This document shows, piece by piece, positions 1 through 12,500 of a stretch of DNA of 64,000 nt (the stretch's first letter is position 1; the number at the start of each line of letters is the position of its first letter). Under the pieces are notes generated by a model. It saw only the letters and a program-made list of their open reading frames with translations. It ran no database searches and was not told the origin of the DNA. The translations under genes were made by a program, and so were the position numbers. This stretch comes from Narthecium ossifragum (taxonomy: Eukaryota; Streptophyta; Magnoliopsida; Dioscoreales; Nartheciaceae): the NCBI GenBank assembly GCA_963920575.1, contig OY986967.1, positions 256,001-320,000 of the forward strand, in the 5' to 3' direction.

Positions 1-1860
1 AAGCTCCGCCGTCTGGACCCTATCTGGGGGGCCGCTCGGCGGAGGTTTCGGCCGTGTTTACGGGTTTCCTCCCGACAAGAGAGAGACCAGAGGGCTCCTC
101 GGGGATGTTGAAGACCAAGAAGAGAGAGAGAGGGAGAGATGAGAGAGCTAGAGAGAGCTAGAGAGAGAAACCAACCGCGACAAGCCAAGCGTGTGCGGGT
201 CGACACAAACGCCCCCCTTCCTCTCTGCCCTCTTTTCTCGGCGGAGCCCGAACTTTTCTCCATATTTTTAATTTAACCCCCAGCCAGGGACCTTTTGGTT
301 AATTCGTGAAAGTTACGGGTGGTCCCATCAGGTTCCCAACGCATGTGTTATTTTTCCAAAAAGAGCCACTGACGACATGGGAAAGAGCGTTTTGGTCCTC
401 CAACCGCTACACTAAGCCCGGCCGAAGGGCATCTACCACTCCGCCCGCGTGATCCCTCCTTCTTGAGTGCCATATTACAAAAACACCCCTCCATCCTCAT
501 CAATCAACATCACCCCACCTTGTTTATAAAATATACGCTGCTCCTGGTTAAAAGTGACGATTTATGGACCGGCCCCTAAATTTCTAGATTCCTAGGGGGC
601 TTCTTTTAAACTTTATCATAGCCTTCGATTTCTCTCACCCTTTCCCATGACCTTTATGCGTTTGAATACGGGCAAAAGGTAAAGTTCCAACTCCACCCTT
701 CACTTCACTTCGAGAGATGACGATGGCTACCCGTAAATAACCCGCCGACTAGGGGCATTTTATGGATTAATGTAGACAGAACAGAGAGGCGGCGGGGGGC
801 GTCACGTGCCAATCGTACGGACAGTATGCGCTCCAAAAAAAAAAGGTAACGATATTAGTTGGGTTGTTAATCAACTAATCCGCATTTAACGACTGGGCTT
901 TGCGTCTCTGGTAATTCCGGATTAGGGCGCTAAAAGGCACTCCGATGACGTGGCGTCCTTGTCGGCGGGGGAAGCGGGGCCCACGGGGTGCCCGTGCCTC
1001 CATGTGAAAGTGACAGGACCTGGGTTATTTTTTTATAAATATTTCAGAATAAAAGGCTACTGCCTTTTAATATATGGGGAAAATGGCTTTTATAATTGAA
1101 TAATAGTATTTTCTCGGGAGTGGGGGAGAGTGGGTGTGGTGGAGGAGCACGAGGGTGGGCCTCAGGGGAGCCGTCTTCTTTCCCGGGAAGGTACGATGGA
1201 ATCTCGAGGCAGTAAATGGACGGGTGGGATGCGATTTGGGGCCTCGGAAATCACGGCCCCCGCGTGGACTGGTAGACGTCCTGTCCTATTGCGTGCGCCG
1301 CATGGGGCGGCGGGCTCCTCCTCCGGTGAGGTCAAAGGTGTGGGTGGGGGTTTTGGATGGAGCTTTCTTTACCCGATTTGGACCCGTAGTTTTTAGATTT
1401 GGCTCGGTCCCAATTTAGTCTGTCTCCCGTGCCACGAGGACCTAATCTAATTCTAATGACGTGTCGAGTTTTAACTGGAAGTGATGTGGGGACCATTGTT
1501 TTTGTTACCGTACTGGACTGATGTAGATATCGTACGTTGGGGGGGTTTAACGTGGTAGGTGCTACGTTACATGAGTTTATGTCATTTTAGATTGGTAGAG
1601 AATGCCAGCATGTCACATGACTTTTGTTTGGGAGGGGGACCTTAATAAGATGAGTCGCGTTGTTATGTGAGGTGAGGTGTCTTTGATGAAGGTTCTCTGC
1701 ACCAAACTCCATGCATGCATCAAGGGCTTTATCTTAGTTTGTCGAACAATTATTTTTGCATGCTCTTCTGAACGCTGGCTAGTAGGAGCATCTGCTGCGT
1801 ATCTCTTTCTTTACATTTAGCGGATACCGTCGTTACGGTATCATCGTAGTAATTTCTAGT
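1..1860. other. Left-edge intergenic DNA, possible promoter or leader of a gene to the left
   Basis: No coding exon can be supported here. The first 230 bases are GC-rich with a GA-repeat tract (about 118-175), which resembles the leader of a plant gene. If so, that gene would lie to the left on the minus strand. A G-box core (CACGTG) sits at 803-808. The two overlapping open frames at 1130-1418 show no recognisable motif and no splice context, and I regard them as chance. Confidence 0.35.
803..808. promoter_or_regulatory. G-box core CACGTG
   Basis: The palindrome CACGTG lies in the context GTCACGTGCC. In plants this is the core site of bZIP and bHLH factors. It would serve a gene to the left of the window if one exists. 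Occurrence by chance is possible. Confidence 0.3.
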
Positions 1861-1869
1861 TTACGGTAT

Positions 1870-2195
1870 TCCCGAATTAGTTCGGTTTTTCGATTCAGTT
1901 CGGTTTTGACAAGTATGAAAAGTTCGGGTTTCGATTCGGGTTCGGTTCTTTAAAAAAATTTCGGTTCGGTTCGGTTCGGTTCAGAATCGAAGTTTTCATA
2001 CATGCCTTAGCCTATGAACCTATTGTCTAAAAGGTTCGATTCGGTTCCAAAAGGTTTGGTTCGGTTCCAACTGATTACAATTTCGGTTCGGTTCCTTCAT
2101 AAGTTCGGTTCGGTTCTCTAAAAATAGGACCGAATAAAATTCGATTATTCAGTTCTTGACCAAAAACCAAATCGAGAACCGAATGCTCACCCCTA
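1870..2195. mobile_element. hAT-type element remnant with TTCGG repeats
   Basis: The stretch is built of many TTCGGTT and TTCGATT repeats. It ends in CTCACCCCTA (2186-2195), the usual right terminus of small plant hAT elements whose ends read TAGGGGTG. I see no matching left terminus and no target duplication, so it looks truncated on the left. Confidence 0.5.
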
Positions 2196-2226
2196 TTTAC
2201 AAGAGGGATCAAACATGCATGGTAGT

Positions 2227-3206
2227 TAGGGGTGGCAATCTGGGTCATGACCTGTGAACCCGACTCGACCCGATCCGAGATAAACGGATTTGAGTTTGGT
2301 ATAAACGGGTTCGGGTCATAAACGGGTCGACCCGTTTATGACCCGTTTATAAACGGGTCGGGTCGGGTTGACCCGCGGGTTAGGCGGGCCAACCCGTTAA
2401 CCCGTATCCACTAATTACCCAGCCATCTACCCACTTCCCTTACCCATCCACTACTCTTACCCAACCACCTACCCTTAGTAAGGCTCTCACCCTCTCCTCC
2501 ACTCCTCTCTACTCCCCCCCGGCCGCCCGATCTCCCTCTCCCTCCGGCCTCCGCTCCTCTCACCCTCTCCACCTCCTCCCTTGCCTCTCTGCCCCCCCCC
2601 TCTCCACGGCCTCCGCCTCCGCCCGAACCGCCCCCCACTCCTTCCCGTCGCCTCCACGGCCTCCGGCCCCCAAGGCACTCCTTCCCGTCGCCGTCCTCCA
2701 CGGCCTCCGCGAGGTCACCTCAGCGCCGACCACGACCACGAAGCTCCACTGCCATCCAGATTTGTCCAGATCCGGCTGCTTCCTCGTCGCTACGGCTCAG
2801 ATCCGGCTGTTTCCGGCCAGATCCGCCCAGATCTGCCTGTTTCCCGTCCAGATCCGGCCAAATCCGGCTGTTTCTGGCCAGATCCGGCAGTTTCCCGACC
2901 ATTTTGTAATTAGTTGTAATTTAATTGTAATTTGATATGATTGCTTGTATGGTTGTAACTTGTAACTATTGAGGATGTATTTTGATTAGATTGTAATTAG
3001 TTGTAATTTGATATGTTTAATTGTTGTTAAACGGGTCGATCTGACCTGACCCGACCCGACCCATTTAATAAACGGGTTAGGTGGGTCGGGTTCGGGTTGA
3101 TAAACCTGACCCGTTTATTAAACGGGTCGAGTTCGGGTTGGGTGTTTTGTTAAACGGGTCAGTGTATGATCCGAACCCGACCCGTGAACACGAATTGACA
3201 CCCCTA
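2227..3206. mobile_element. Non-autonomous hAT element with 8-bp target duplication
   Basis: The element starts TAGGGGTGGCAAT and ends ATTGACACCCCTA, so the ends are near-perfect inverted repeats. The 8-bp direct repeat ATGGTAGT flanks it exactly (2219-2226 and 3207-3214), which is the hAT hallmark. Both ends are rich in GGGTCGGGT and CGACCCG repeats. The interior has a pyrimidine-rich block (about 2440-2720) and four to five degenerate copies of a CAGATCCGGCTGTTTCC unit (about 2757-2900). No transposase is encoded; the open frames inside are low-complexity. Confidence 0.85.
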
Positions 3207-3667
3207 ATGGTAGTTCCTATACTTTAAAATATCTATTTTTTTTACGATAGCTGATATTGATGTTTTAAGAGAAGGACGTACTGTTTCTTTATATCATTTT
3301 CTATGTACTGTTATTATACCAATATATGAGATCTAAACATATATCATCCATAAGTTCACATCGTTAATAAAATGCTAAGTGAGATTATGATGTTGATGAC
3401 TTCAATCGTTGTTTAGATCTCATCCGGTGGTATGATGTAAGCAATAGTACCCAAATAGAATTCCTGGATAATTGCTTGTAGAACCAAAAGTTTACATTTC
3501 TTGAGAATAACGACAGTGGTAGTCAAAATGTAACTATCGTGATCGGCATGTAGAAGAATTAAGTTTCTAATATGATAACTGTTCTTGTTTGACAAATTCT
3601 AAAAATTGTTGAAGGATTGAGACTATTTAAAGACAATAATTATCCAACTCATCAGATGACAAATTAT

Positions 3668-3967
3668 TGTTGAATTTGTGGAGCCTGATAATGCCGGACC
3701 CGACCATGACCTACTACGCATAGTTGACGGGGGTCTGGGGTAGCGCCCCGGCAGGATAGTTTATATAATTTTCTATACCCTATGTGCCGAAACCCTAGGA
3801 TATGAGGGTGTGTATGGGCGGCCGTCATTATAACTTTAATTGGCTCTTTGCCTCTGAAATAGTGAAAAACCTCCAGCGACTCCGTAAACGTAGTCTTATT
3901 CTGAGGTGAATCACGTAAAATCTTGTGCTTACTTCTTGTTCTTTCTCATCTCGTCTAAATCCTAACA
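3668..3967 (+). mobile_element. Candidate solo LTR of a Ty1-copia retrotransposon
   Basis: The right half ends with a block around 3880-3950 (GTGAATCACGTAAAATCTTG and a TTCTTGTTCTTTC run) that resembles the U5 end of many plant copia LTRs. The outer bases read TG...CA. The flanks are ATTAT and ATTCT, a possible 5-bp duplication with one change. No internal domain is present. Boundaries are inference. Confidence 0.4.
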
Positions 3968-4275
3968 ATTCTAAGATATTTGAACTCTAGAAGATCTGAG
4001 TTTTTTTAACGGCGGCGCTGTTTCCCAAGGAAGCGTGCGAGTTCCGCTATCATAGATGAAACTGATTCGTGTCGATTTTAAAAAAAAAAACAACGTCAGT
4101 TTCGTGTGCTCTACTCTAGTTTGGGATTAGCCCCGTCTTCTTCTCCATTCGTATAAAACAAGTTAATAATTATCTTTGTTACATTGGTAGTGGGTTTAAT
4201 AATTATTCACCTTCTTTTCATGAACACGCCTCACTTTAGCTCTTATCACGAGCACTCCCTTATCCACCACGCCTC

Positions 4276-4320
4276 TATCCTATCTTATCTTATCTAATCT
4301 AATCTAATCTAATCTAATAA
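4276..4320. repeat. TATCT/AATCT pentanucleotide microsatellite
   Basis: Tandem TATCT units pass into TAATC units, giving about eight to nine copies of a 5-base repeat. Confidence 0.8.
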
Positions 4321-4567
4321 ATGGAAAGGCCGTGAACAATTTATTTGGTGATCATGGTTTTATAAATACTTTACCTAAGCTCCATACATGATGTAAATAT
4401 AAAAATAATAAATAAATTTGGTAGTCTGATATTGGAACTACTAGCTAGCTAGATACTAATTTAAGGCTTTGATGTTAATTCAAACCACTAAATACACTGG
4501 ATTATTAAAAACCAAACAACTGTCATCCAAAGAATGAATAAAGATTCGTACGCATAAACAAGTGTAA

Positions 4568-4772
4568 TGCACATGCCACCTATCGGTAACCAAGTATTGA
4601 TTATTTCATCAATCCTCAATTACCGATAGAATAAATGAAAAAATCAATTCTTGGCTACCGATTGAATGTATCGGTATCCCATTACTGATAGTTTCATCTA
4701 TCTCATTGGTAGACCACTACCGATGAAATAAATGAAAGAGTCGATACTTTAACTACCGATCGTTGCATGTCG
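4568..4772. mobile_element. ATCGGTA-type MITE with long imperfect inverted ends
   Basis: The left end (CACATGCCACCTATCGGTA and on) matches the reverse complement of the right end over about 40 bases with scattered mismatches. The element holds several ATCGGTA or TACCGAT motifs. It resembles the sequences at 56983-57212 and 55745-55990. No coding capacity and no clear target duplication. Confidence 0.5.
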
Positions 4773-4850
4773 TCAGCTTGTGCACAAATCAGCACTCCCA
4801 AAGAATATATGGTATATATATAAGGGATTTTATATCTAAAGAAGATCAAT

Positions 4851-4880
4851 CCATATATATATATATATATATATATATGG
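4851..4880. repeat. (AT)n microsatellite, palindromic
   Basis: About 13 AT units bounded by CC and GG make a perfect 30-base palindrome that could form a cruciform. Confidence 0.9.
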
Positions 4881-7800
4881 GATTGAAGATGCTTTGTGGA
4901 GACCATGATGTAATGGAAGACCAGAGAAAGGTGGGGGGCGGGGGGGATCATGAACTTATTTAGAAATCTTTCCCATTTCTTATGTTCATGCTTTTAGCTC
5001 AATGCAATTATTATTGTCCTCATGTGCAAAGTTCACTTCACCCTTTAATTAAACTATGCCCTCCGGTTCATCAGCAATCTATTGTATTTAATCGCTAATA
5101 AGGTCACTAGCCTCTGGACTCAACTAATCAAAAAAAAAAAAAACCCCTTTAATTAAATCATGGCTCAACTCTCCCTTTAGCTTCGACTGATAATTTGATA
5201 AAATTAAACTCTATTGTACGGGATTGACACTAAAGCCCAGAATAATTCTTGTCATTAGTTTATAATACTCCGGATCATCCCCATGTGCAAATCTCAATTA
5301 TAGGAATCATTCGAGATGCATGAACCCACCCTCTTAAAGTTTTTTTTCTTCTTCCTTTTATAAGTTCTTTCAAGATTTAATTTGGTACAACAAATAGGAG
5401 AGAAGAGGGAATGTAACTGGCCACATTTACTTGATACTTAATCATAGGGTGGCCCTTGGATTTAAGACACCTGCTCCTACTTCATAACCTAACCTCCTCT
5501 TCTAGATCTAAAGAGGAAGCTTCTCGCTTTCAACATCAACATCAACATCAACCATGGTAGCTGTATATGTATTCATATTTATATATGTGCGTATGAAATC
5601 TTTGCTCCTTTCATCTGTCACTTTATTTGCTTCACTCATTGATATGGCCGAGAGGAATCTCGATTAAAGATATAGAAACCTCACGGCTGAGCTTTGATGA
5701 TTCTCAACAGACATCATTGAAGTATACATCTTACTCATTTCTTTTTCCACTTCATTTATTTGAGAGATTAATTAGAAGTTTAGCCGCTATATATGATGAC
5801 TAGTGGTGCCCCTGCCACATGACTGGATAAATATCAACCCCATCCCAATAACCACCCAATAACTCCCTCATACCAAACCGCTCTCAACCTAGGATCATCA
5901 TGTCACATAAGCTTCACCAATGACATTCTCCTGCCATATATGACAACATAATGGTTAACTTATAACCATCCTGTCACATAAGGATGATGATTTTTTCATA
6001 CTAAACCGATGAAAACCATGCATTTTTATCGTTTAGAATAGATGTGATCATGTGTTCACAACATGCATGTGGTTGGTTTTTACCCATGATAAAAATTTGA
6101 TTTTACAAATTAAGAAAGATCGGTAATCATAGCATCGTTGGCTGTTAAAAATATAACCTTAAATTTATCTGTTTTTTTTTATCAGCTTAAAATACTTTGA
6201 GATTATAATTAGTTAACTATATATTATTGTCGCTATATATAATCCTAATATTTATTTATTTTTATTTTATTCTATTCGAGAGGCCGCATTGACTGCTCCA
6301 CAAGCCTACCACATGCCAGCGTGACATATTATACTCGAGATATGTCTAATAACACTAAAGAATAGGGAACCCCTCTGTCAAGAACATGGTTTAGGTGCAA
6401 CATCCATTATAGAAACACACATACATAATTAAATAATAATAACCTTATAATAAAAAAATCGCTAAAGAAATTAGATTTCCAAAGCATAGACAGCTCAACA
6501 CCAAAAGCCCATCAACCCTATTTATAAATAAAGAATGCATGCATGAAGGTTTTGACTGTTGACCCTTATCAATCTCACTATCGAGTTGGGCCCCCAATTG
6601 ACATAAAGATTCCCCTAATTCCGGGAAAGAACGGGCCAAATGGCACTATATAGTGATTGACGGGATGGTGAGGTGGAGGATGGGGCCCAGCAGGTGCTAA
6701 CTGGGCCGACATAGTTTCCCAACAAGTGGTTCAGCTTTTGGTGGACAGCTCGGCCTCATTGCCCTGGATTCCTGCAGCACGACATGAAAGCTTGTCTGGA
6801 GATGGGATTGGAATATAGATTTATTTAACGATTTGATGATGCACCTAATTATTATGAATTTGATTATTTGCATACTTAATATATAAATCCAGTCATTCTA
6901 ATCAGTTTTAAGTTTTTAGAATAATTACAACCATATATCATTAAAAAGAGAGAGAGAGAGAGAGAGAATCCACCATTAGTTAGCTTAAACATAGTGTCTG
7001 TGATTAAGCCACTAATCAGTCTTCATAACAGCCCTATAATTAGATGTGCTTCCTTCCTCTTCTTTTGGGAACACGTCCTTTTATCCTGCCTTACTGATGA
7101 GAGAGCCTCATGGAAGGGGACAGTTTCACTGTTTGCATGTTCCCTCAAACGAGGCCTACTCCTCTCTACAAAGTCTTCTCTTTATGCTTGGAATCTGAGC
7201 CCAAGTAAAAAAAAACTTTGGGCCCCAGCTGAAAATTCCGAGACTCATTGTTGGAATCTATTCAGTTCTCTTATCTTCGTACCATTAGCTCTCATTTGGT
7301 GCGAGGGAGCCCCGGTTTGGTTCTGAGTTGGGGTTAAAAAATTTAGGGAAATATGGGGTTAGAAAAAGTGAGAATAAAAAAAAAAAAAAAAAGAATATGA
7401 TAGGTGAAATAGTAGTAACCTCGTAATCATTGTTTTGATGTTTGATGAAAAAATGGAGATAAAGTGAATGTAACCCTCTTAACCCCGTTGCCAAATGATG
7501 GCTAAAAGTAATCGTTAGTATTTTAGCTCCGTTTCATCTACAATTATCATTTTATTTTTTTTCTTTATCTTCATTAGTTAACCCCGTTCTTTTTATCCCC
7601 AAAGCTCCTTGACCCCCTTGATCTGGAATAAACTATCCTCACACTAAACGGTGACTTAGCATATAGATAGCTCATTGCATGAGATGACTTGGATGGACAA
7701 GGGGCTGAGTCAGGTGGCCGACACGACGATCTTGGTGGCAAGATAGATGCCAATAGGCATCAAATTCAAATCAAAGTTGGAATTTGGAAAAGAAGTGGGA

Positions 7801-8838
7801 AAATGGAAGGTCCAGTTCCTTCAAGTGGGTCTCTTCCAAAGAAGAATCATGAACCACCACCCCACTTTTAGGTAAGTTTCAACCTTATGGGACTATGTCA
7901 CATAGCATAGCATGTACTCTTTCAATGAACCACAAAAAATGTTATTATTCCTCTACATAAGGAAAAAGAGAGAGAACTGACATGACATCCCACTAAGTCC
8001 ACAAACATCAACATTTCTTCTGAGAATTAGACATGCATGAAATGACTGCATTTCCCACCAATTCCAATGGTTCATCCACCTTAATTGATTGTAGAGAGAG
8101 AAGAGATAGAGATAGAGATTAGAGAGATAGAGAGATAGAGAGAGTGTGTGTGTGTGGATGATGTACATCCATGGTTTCCACTGGACATTGGATATGGAAA
8201 TGGAATGGACCAAGTGCATTAAATAGCAATGGCCAAGCAGCAGCTTGCTCTGATGCAACCTCCACCATGGATCACAAGAAGATCCGGGCAGCTCATCAGT
8301 CATCACCCCCCAAAGAGCTCCTCCTGATCATCTATGGAAGCCAATCCCTATCTCCTGATTGTTTGGTTCCTCCTAAGAAGGGACCCAGATAGGGCTGTCA
8401 GCCTAATGCACAAACAAGCACGGTCCAGCCCCACCCAACTGATCGATCCAATCCTCGCCATTAAATTGATGTGCCGGTTCAAGTGGGTCCGGTCAAACCG
8501 ACTGAACTTGTTAGTGAAATGACGAGCAATTAACTTACATGTGATCAAGATGGCTCGATCGAATCGAAGATCACGATTCGGGGTCAAGTTGAAGACAACA
8601 ATAGTGCTGCTTATTGTAGGCCGCATTGGTCATACATAACGTAGATAAGGACTACTGTGGCCTGGAAAGCAGTGGGTGGCGATGATGGCTTGTTTGATCG
8701 CAACTCTTATCCATACAAAAAGAGAAGCTTGTTTCGAATATTTATAGATGTTAGCCTTTGGAATGGATTAGGATCTAGAAAGAGAGATCCAACGCTATCT
8801 ATCTATCCATGTATCACATCACATGTTGGTAATAAAGG

Positions 8839-8839
<1 letters not shown>
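4881..8839. other. AT-rich intergenic DNA without a recognisable gene
   Basis: No coding exons, RNA genes or complete transposons found. A short (GA)n run lies at about 6951-6966 and a GATAGA-type repeat at about 8095-8150. The part 7295-7640 has poly-A and repeated AACCCC/GGGGTT motifs like those of the MITE at 28734-28927 and may be a decayed relative. The open frames in this stretch are short and show no protein motif. Confidence 0.5.

Positions 8840-8886
<47 letters not shown>
8840..8886. repeat. (CT)n microsatellite
   Basis: An uninterrupted CT run of about 23 units. Confidence 0.95.
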
Positions 8887-8888
<2 letters not shown>

Positions 8889-9131
8889 CCCAACATCTCT
8901 AGAAAACTAGAAAAGTTGGAAGCATGAACAGAATTCATGTCTAGTCTGGAAGATATTTGGAGTCAGTTCCTAAGATTTCATAGCACCTAGGAATAGCATA
9001 GATGTGTCTCTATTGTCGAATCCCAGTAATTGCTCTTTAGGAATAGTAAGATTTTATAGCGGACATTAGTTGGATTATTTCCTCTTTAGAGATCTCCGTT
9101 TATTATTTTATATTTTAACTTTTTTTTTTAA

Positions 9132-9167
<36 letters not shown>
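9132..9167. repeat. (AAT)n microsatellite
   Basis: Twelve uninterrupted AAT units, directly after a T-rich tract. Confidence 0.95.
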
Positions 9168-9302
9168 CTAGTTTAGTCCACCTTTGCACCTTCAAATCTA
9201 ACCCCTCTTTTATCTACCCATATCTCCAATTTAAATGGCATTAACATTCATGGATATAAGAAGACCGTCATATATTAAAAGCCAAACGCTCATGATGCCG
9301 AC

Positions 9303-9308
9303 TTTATT
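9303..9308 (-). terminator. Candidate polyadenylation signal of the arabinokinase gene
   Basis: On the minus strand this reads AATAAA, about 270 bases past the arabinokinase stop codon. The distance suits a plant 3' UTR. Plant signals are degenerate, so this is only a candidate. Confidence 0.35.
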
Positions 9309-9574
9309 AAGGTTATAAGCTATTATCAAGCCAAAGTATGCATTTTAAGAAGACAAGTAGTGGGTCTTGTTCACTACATTGCTGAAGTCTCTGATTTTAC
9401 TGAGATCTAAATATACAACTATGTATGAGGGCAGCGAATTGTTGAGCTGCCGAAGATGAGATAATTAAGCTGGAAGATGTACCCAAGTTTATACAACTCT
9501 CTGAAGGAATTGTAAGCTAAGCTTTCATCTCAATGAAGAAAAATGATATAAAAGAAGAAGAAGCTGGCTTCGAA

Positions 9575-12500
9575 CTATGCCTTTGGAGTCGCATTTGGTT
9601 GCGATCTACGACGTATTTTGAGGTAGCCAAACTTTCCTGCGCCTGGAGATGAGCCTTCGAAGATGAATGGCAAATACCCAGTGGCAGCTTTGTATCTTTG
9701 CTGGATCTGCAAGATGAATGGCAAATATGTAGGGATCACCTAAGAGTTGCAGCCTGGTGTAGCTGATTTAAAATGTGAGAGCACATGAAGGGATCAAAGA
9801 CCAGAGAAGACTTCCTATCAAGAATTTGTTGCCTCATAAATGCAAAAGAATAGGTTGGTCATCCCCTAGTTACTTAATCCACGATGTCTTCTAAACCATT
9901 CCTAATGGCTGCTGCTCATCACCTGTCATGAGTTGCAGCCAAACTAACACAAGTGCAAAGCTTAAATTCGCCCCGCATGAAATAAACAGTCATGGCTGTC
10001 CCCAAGGGATTCAAGGCTAAAGGATCATAATTTAGAAAGGGTCGTTCATCAGTTATGGCTTTATTTTTGGGTCTTGATTAATCTCTTGAATAAAGGTCCC
10101 TCTCTAGCATTAATAAAAGTACATCACCAACAAGTAGACAATTTTGGAATGATGAAGAGAAGTTACCTCGAGAATTTCTTCACTACTTTTGACACAGTTT
10201 CGTCCGATAACACACACTGAGCCACCCGACCCTCCACCAGTAATTTTGCCACTAAATAGACTCACACTACCATCATGTGATGATTTGCGGTGCTGCATTT
10301 CTTGAACTAATTTAACAAGCCTATCTGTTCCATCTGACCCAAGTCCACAATCATTATAGCTGTAATGACACTGCACCAAAAGGGAGAGAAAACTATATGA
10401 GATACCTTCGTGAAAGCCAACAAACAGAACCTCCGATGCAAAACTAGCTACCTAAGAATTAGATTAGGTTGATCACATCAATGACATTCATGATGCTAGG
10501 TCCTTACAAATCGTAGAAATATCTCCTTACAATTACAAGTACCGCTCTGACTTAATGATGTACTATGTTCACTTTAGAAGAAGAAAGCATTATGTGCTAA
10601 AGACGAAGTCTCAGAAAATTCTAGGATGAATTCTTTTCGTTATAATCAAACAATCCTTTTATCTGCAGAAAGGAAAAGTCCTCCATGAAAGTTTGTTTAA
10701 ATTTTGGAAGGCTAACTGGTGCATTTAGGTCATTATACCGAATAAGGAACTCAAAACCATGACAGGATCAAAGCACATTTACCTGATACATGAGTTCTCC
10801 AAGAGCAGAAAGTTGTTCATCTGATGTTGAGGAGGTTAAGAGGGCTTTAAATGCCTAGAAACAGCAATTAATCGTGGAGAAGATAATTTTAGTTAGATCG
10901 TCTATCCAAAATCATGATAAGCTACAAAAACAAGGTACACTTTTATGGTACAAGCCAGGAAGACAAGGCTGATGTATGTTGAACCATTCATGTGATTGAA
11001 GGGGCTTCTGAGACTGAAATGCGAGCAGCAAACCGACAAGAGAAAAGGACCAACCTTCACACGGAAATTCTCATATACTGGATGTTTAGTAGGTGCCCGG
11101 ACTCCATAACTCCGTGTGGGATCAATAACAGTTACAGTATCATTGTGATCAGCATATTTCTCCAAAAATGTCTCACCAAGTATGCACTCTGGAAGCTGCT
11201 TTGCATATATAGCTTCGTATCTGCAATAATAGAAGAAAGGACTTGTATTACCACTCAATACCTCAAATGAAACTATTTGAGTTATCAATACTCTGAAGTC
11301 TTTGATTAAATCACACTCAAACATATCAACTCATAGGCTGGTTGAAACAAGGTGTGTAATCTGCACAAGTTAGCATGAAAAAAGAAAAGGAGAGATCTAA
11401 CAACCAATTTATGACAGTGTAGAATCCAGAAAATAAAAACAAGTAATCAAAGCATAGCAATCATGACTATGAAATGAGATACCTATGTGCTGAAAGGTTG
11501 CATAAATATTCCATTGAAGCTTCATCTTTCAAAAGCTCCACACCTTGTTCTTCATAGTCATCAGCATTCAATTCATCCATATCTTGAGCAGTTGCATTAG
11601 CTAGTGAATGGGGCACCAAGGCAGATGCTATAGACTTGATCATTTTACGCCCCATGAAAGTGCCTATTCTGACAGATCCATAATCTGTTCCACCAATGCT
11701 GCAAGGAAGCTCAGTTAGAGAGCAAGATCTAGCACATGTCGCATAGTAAAATTATATTACAAGTCGTGTGCCAGCTAAGAATCTTAAGGCAAACAAAAAC
11801 GTCTGTACAAGATTGACAAATACGACCTATATATAAAAAGAATATTGATACTTTAAGCAGCTTCTGCAATAACCTTAGACACTATTAAATTCTCGAGTTG
11901 GAGGAGAAGTTGATGCTTAATCTCAATCATCATACCTTGCGATAATTTCTATGCTAGTCCCAGCATTGGACTAGCTAAAGCATCATTGACTTCAAACCAA
12001 AATAAGCAAAGTGATACCTATGCCGTATTCCAGAATCAATGCCCCAGAATCGTATATGATTTGGAATGGTCACCAGTTCTTTGACCTCTGCAGGCTGCCA
12101 AAAAAAATGCGGATGTGAATGAATTCCTGCATGTGTACCATTTGGAGGCAGGGTTTCAGGTGCAGATTACAACACAGACCTGACAGACCATTGCAAGCAG
12201 CTTGTTGGCTTCCCCACAAGCCGAAGTCATTTGGTCCATCACACCACAGGGTGCCCCAACTATATGGTTCTCTACCTGTCATATGTAATATAGGCCTAAG
12301 CGAAAACCATGCTTACAATACTATGCCAGAAAATGGCAGTCACCAAATATTGAGTTCGAATGAAGAAGCATACCTTTTGACAGAGCAATGCTAGATCTCT
12401 TGGAGCAATATCTAATCCTGAAAGAAATTTACATTCAGCATCATCATTGTCATTGTTAATCTGAAATCATCCTTGCAAACTGAAACCCGAAATTCAACCA

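Noticed and set aside
7953..8392. Open frames on both strands around 8.0-8.4 kb
   Set aside because: No recognisable motif, simple-sequence content, and no splice context joining them to anything.
10902..11324. 140-codon minus-strand frame around arabinokinase exon 26
   Set aside because: The real exon is 11055-11220; the remainder is intron read-through past good splice sites.
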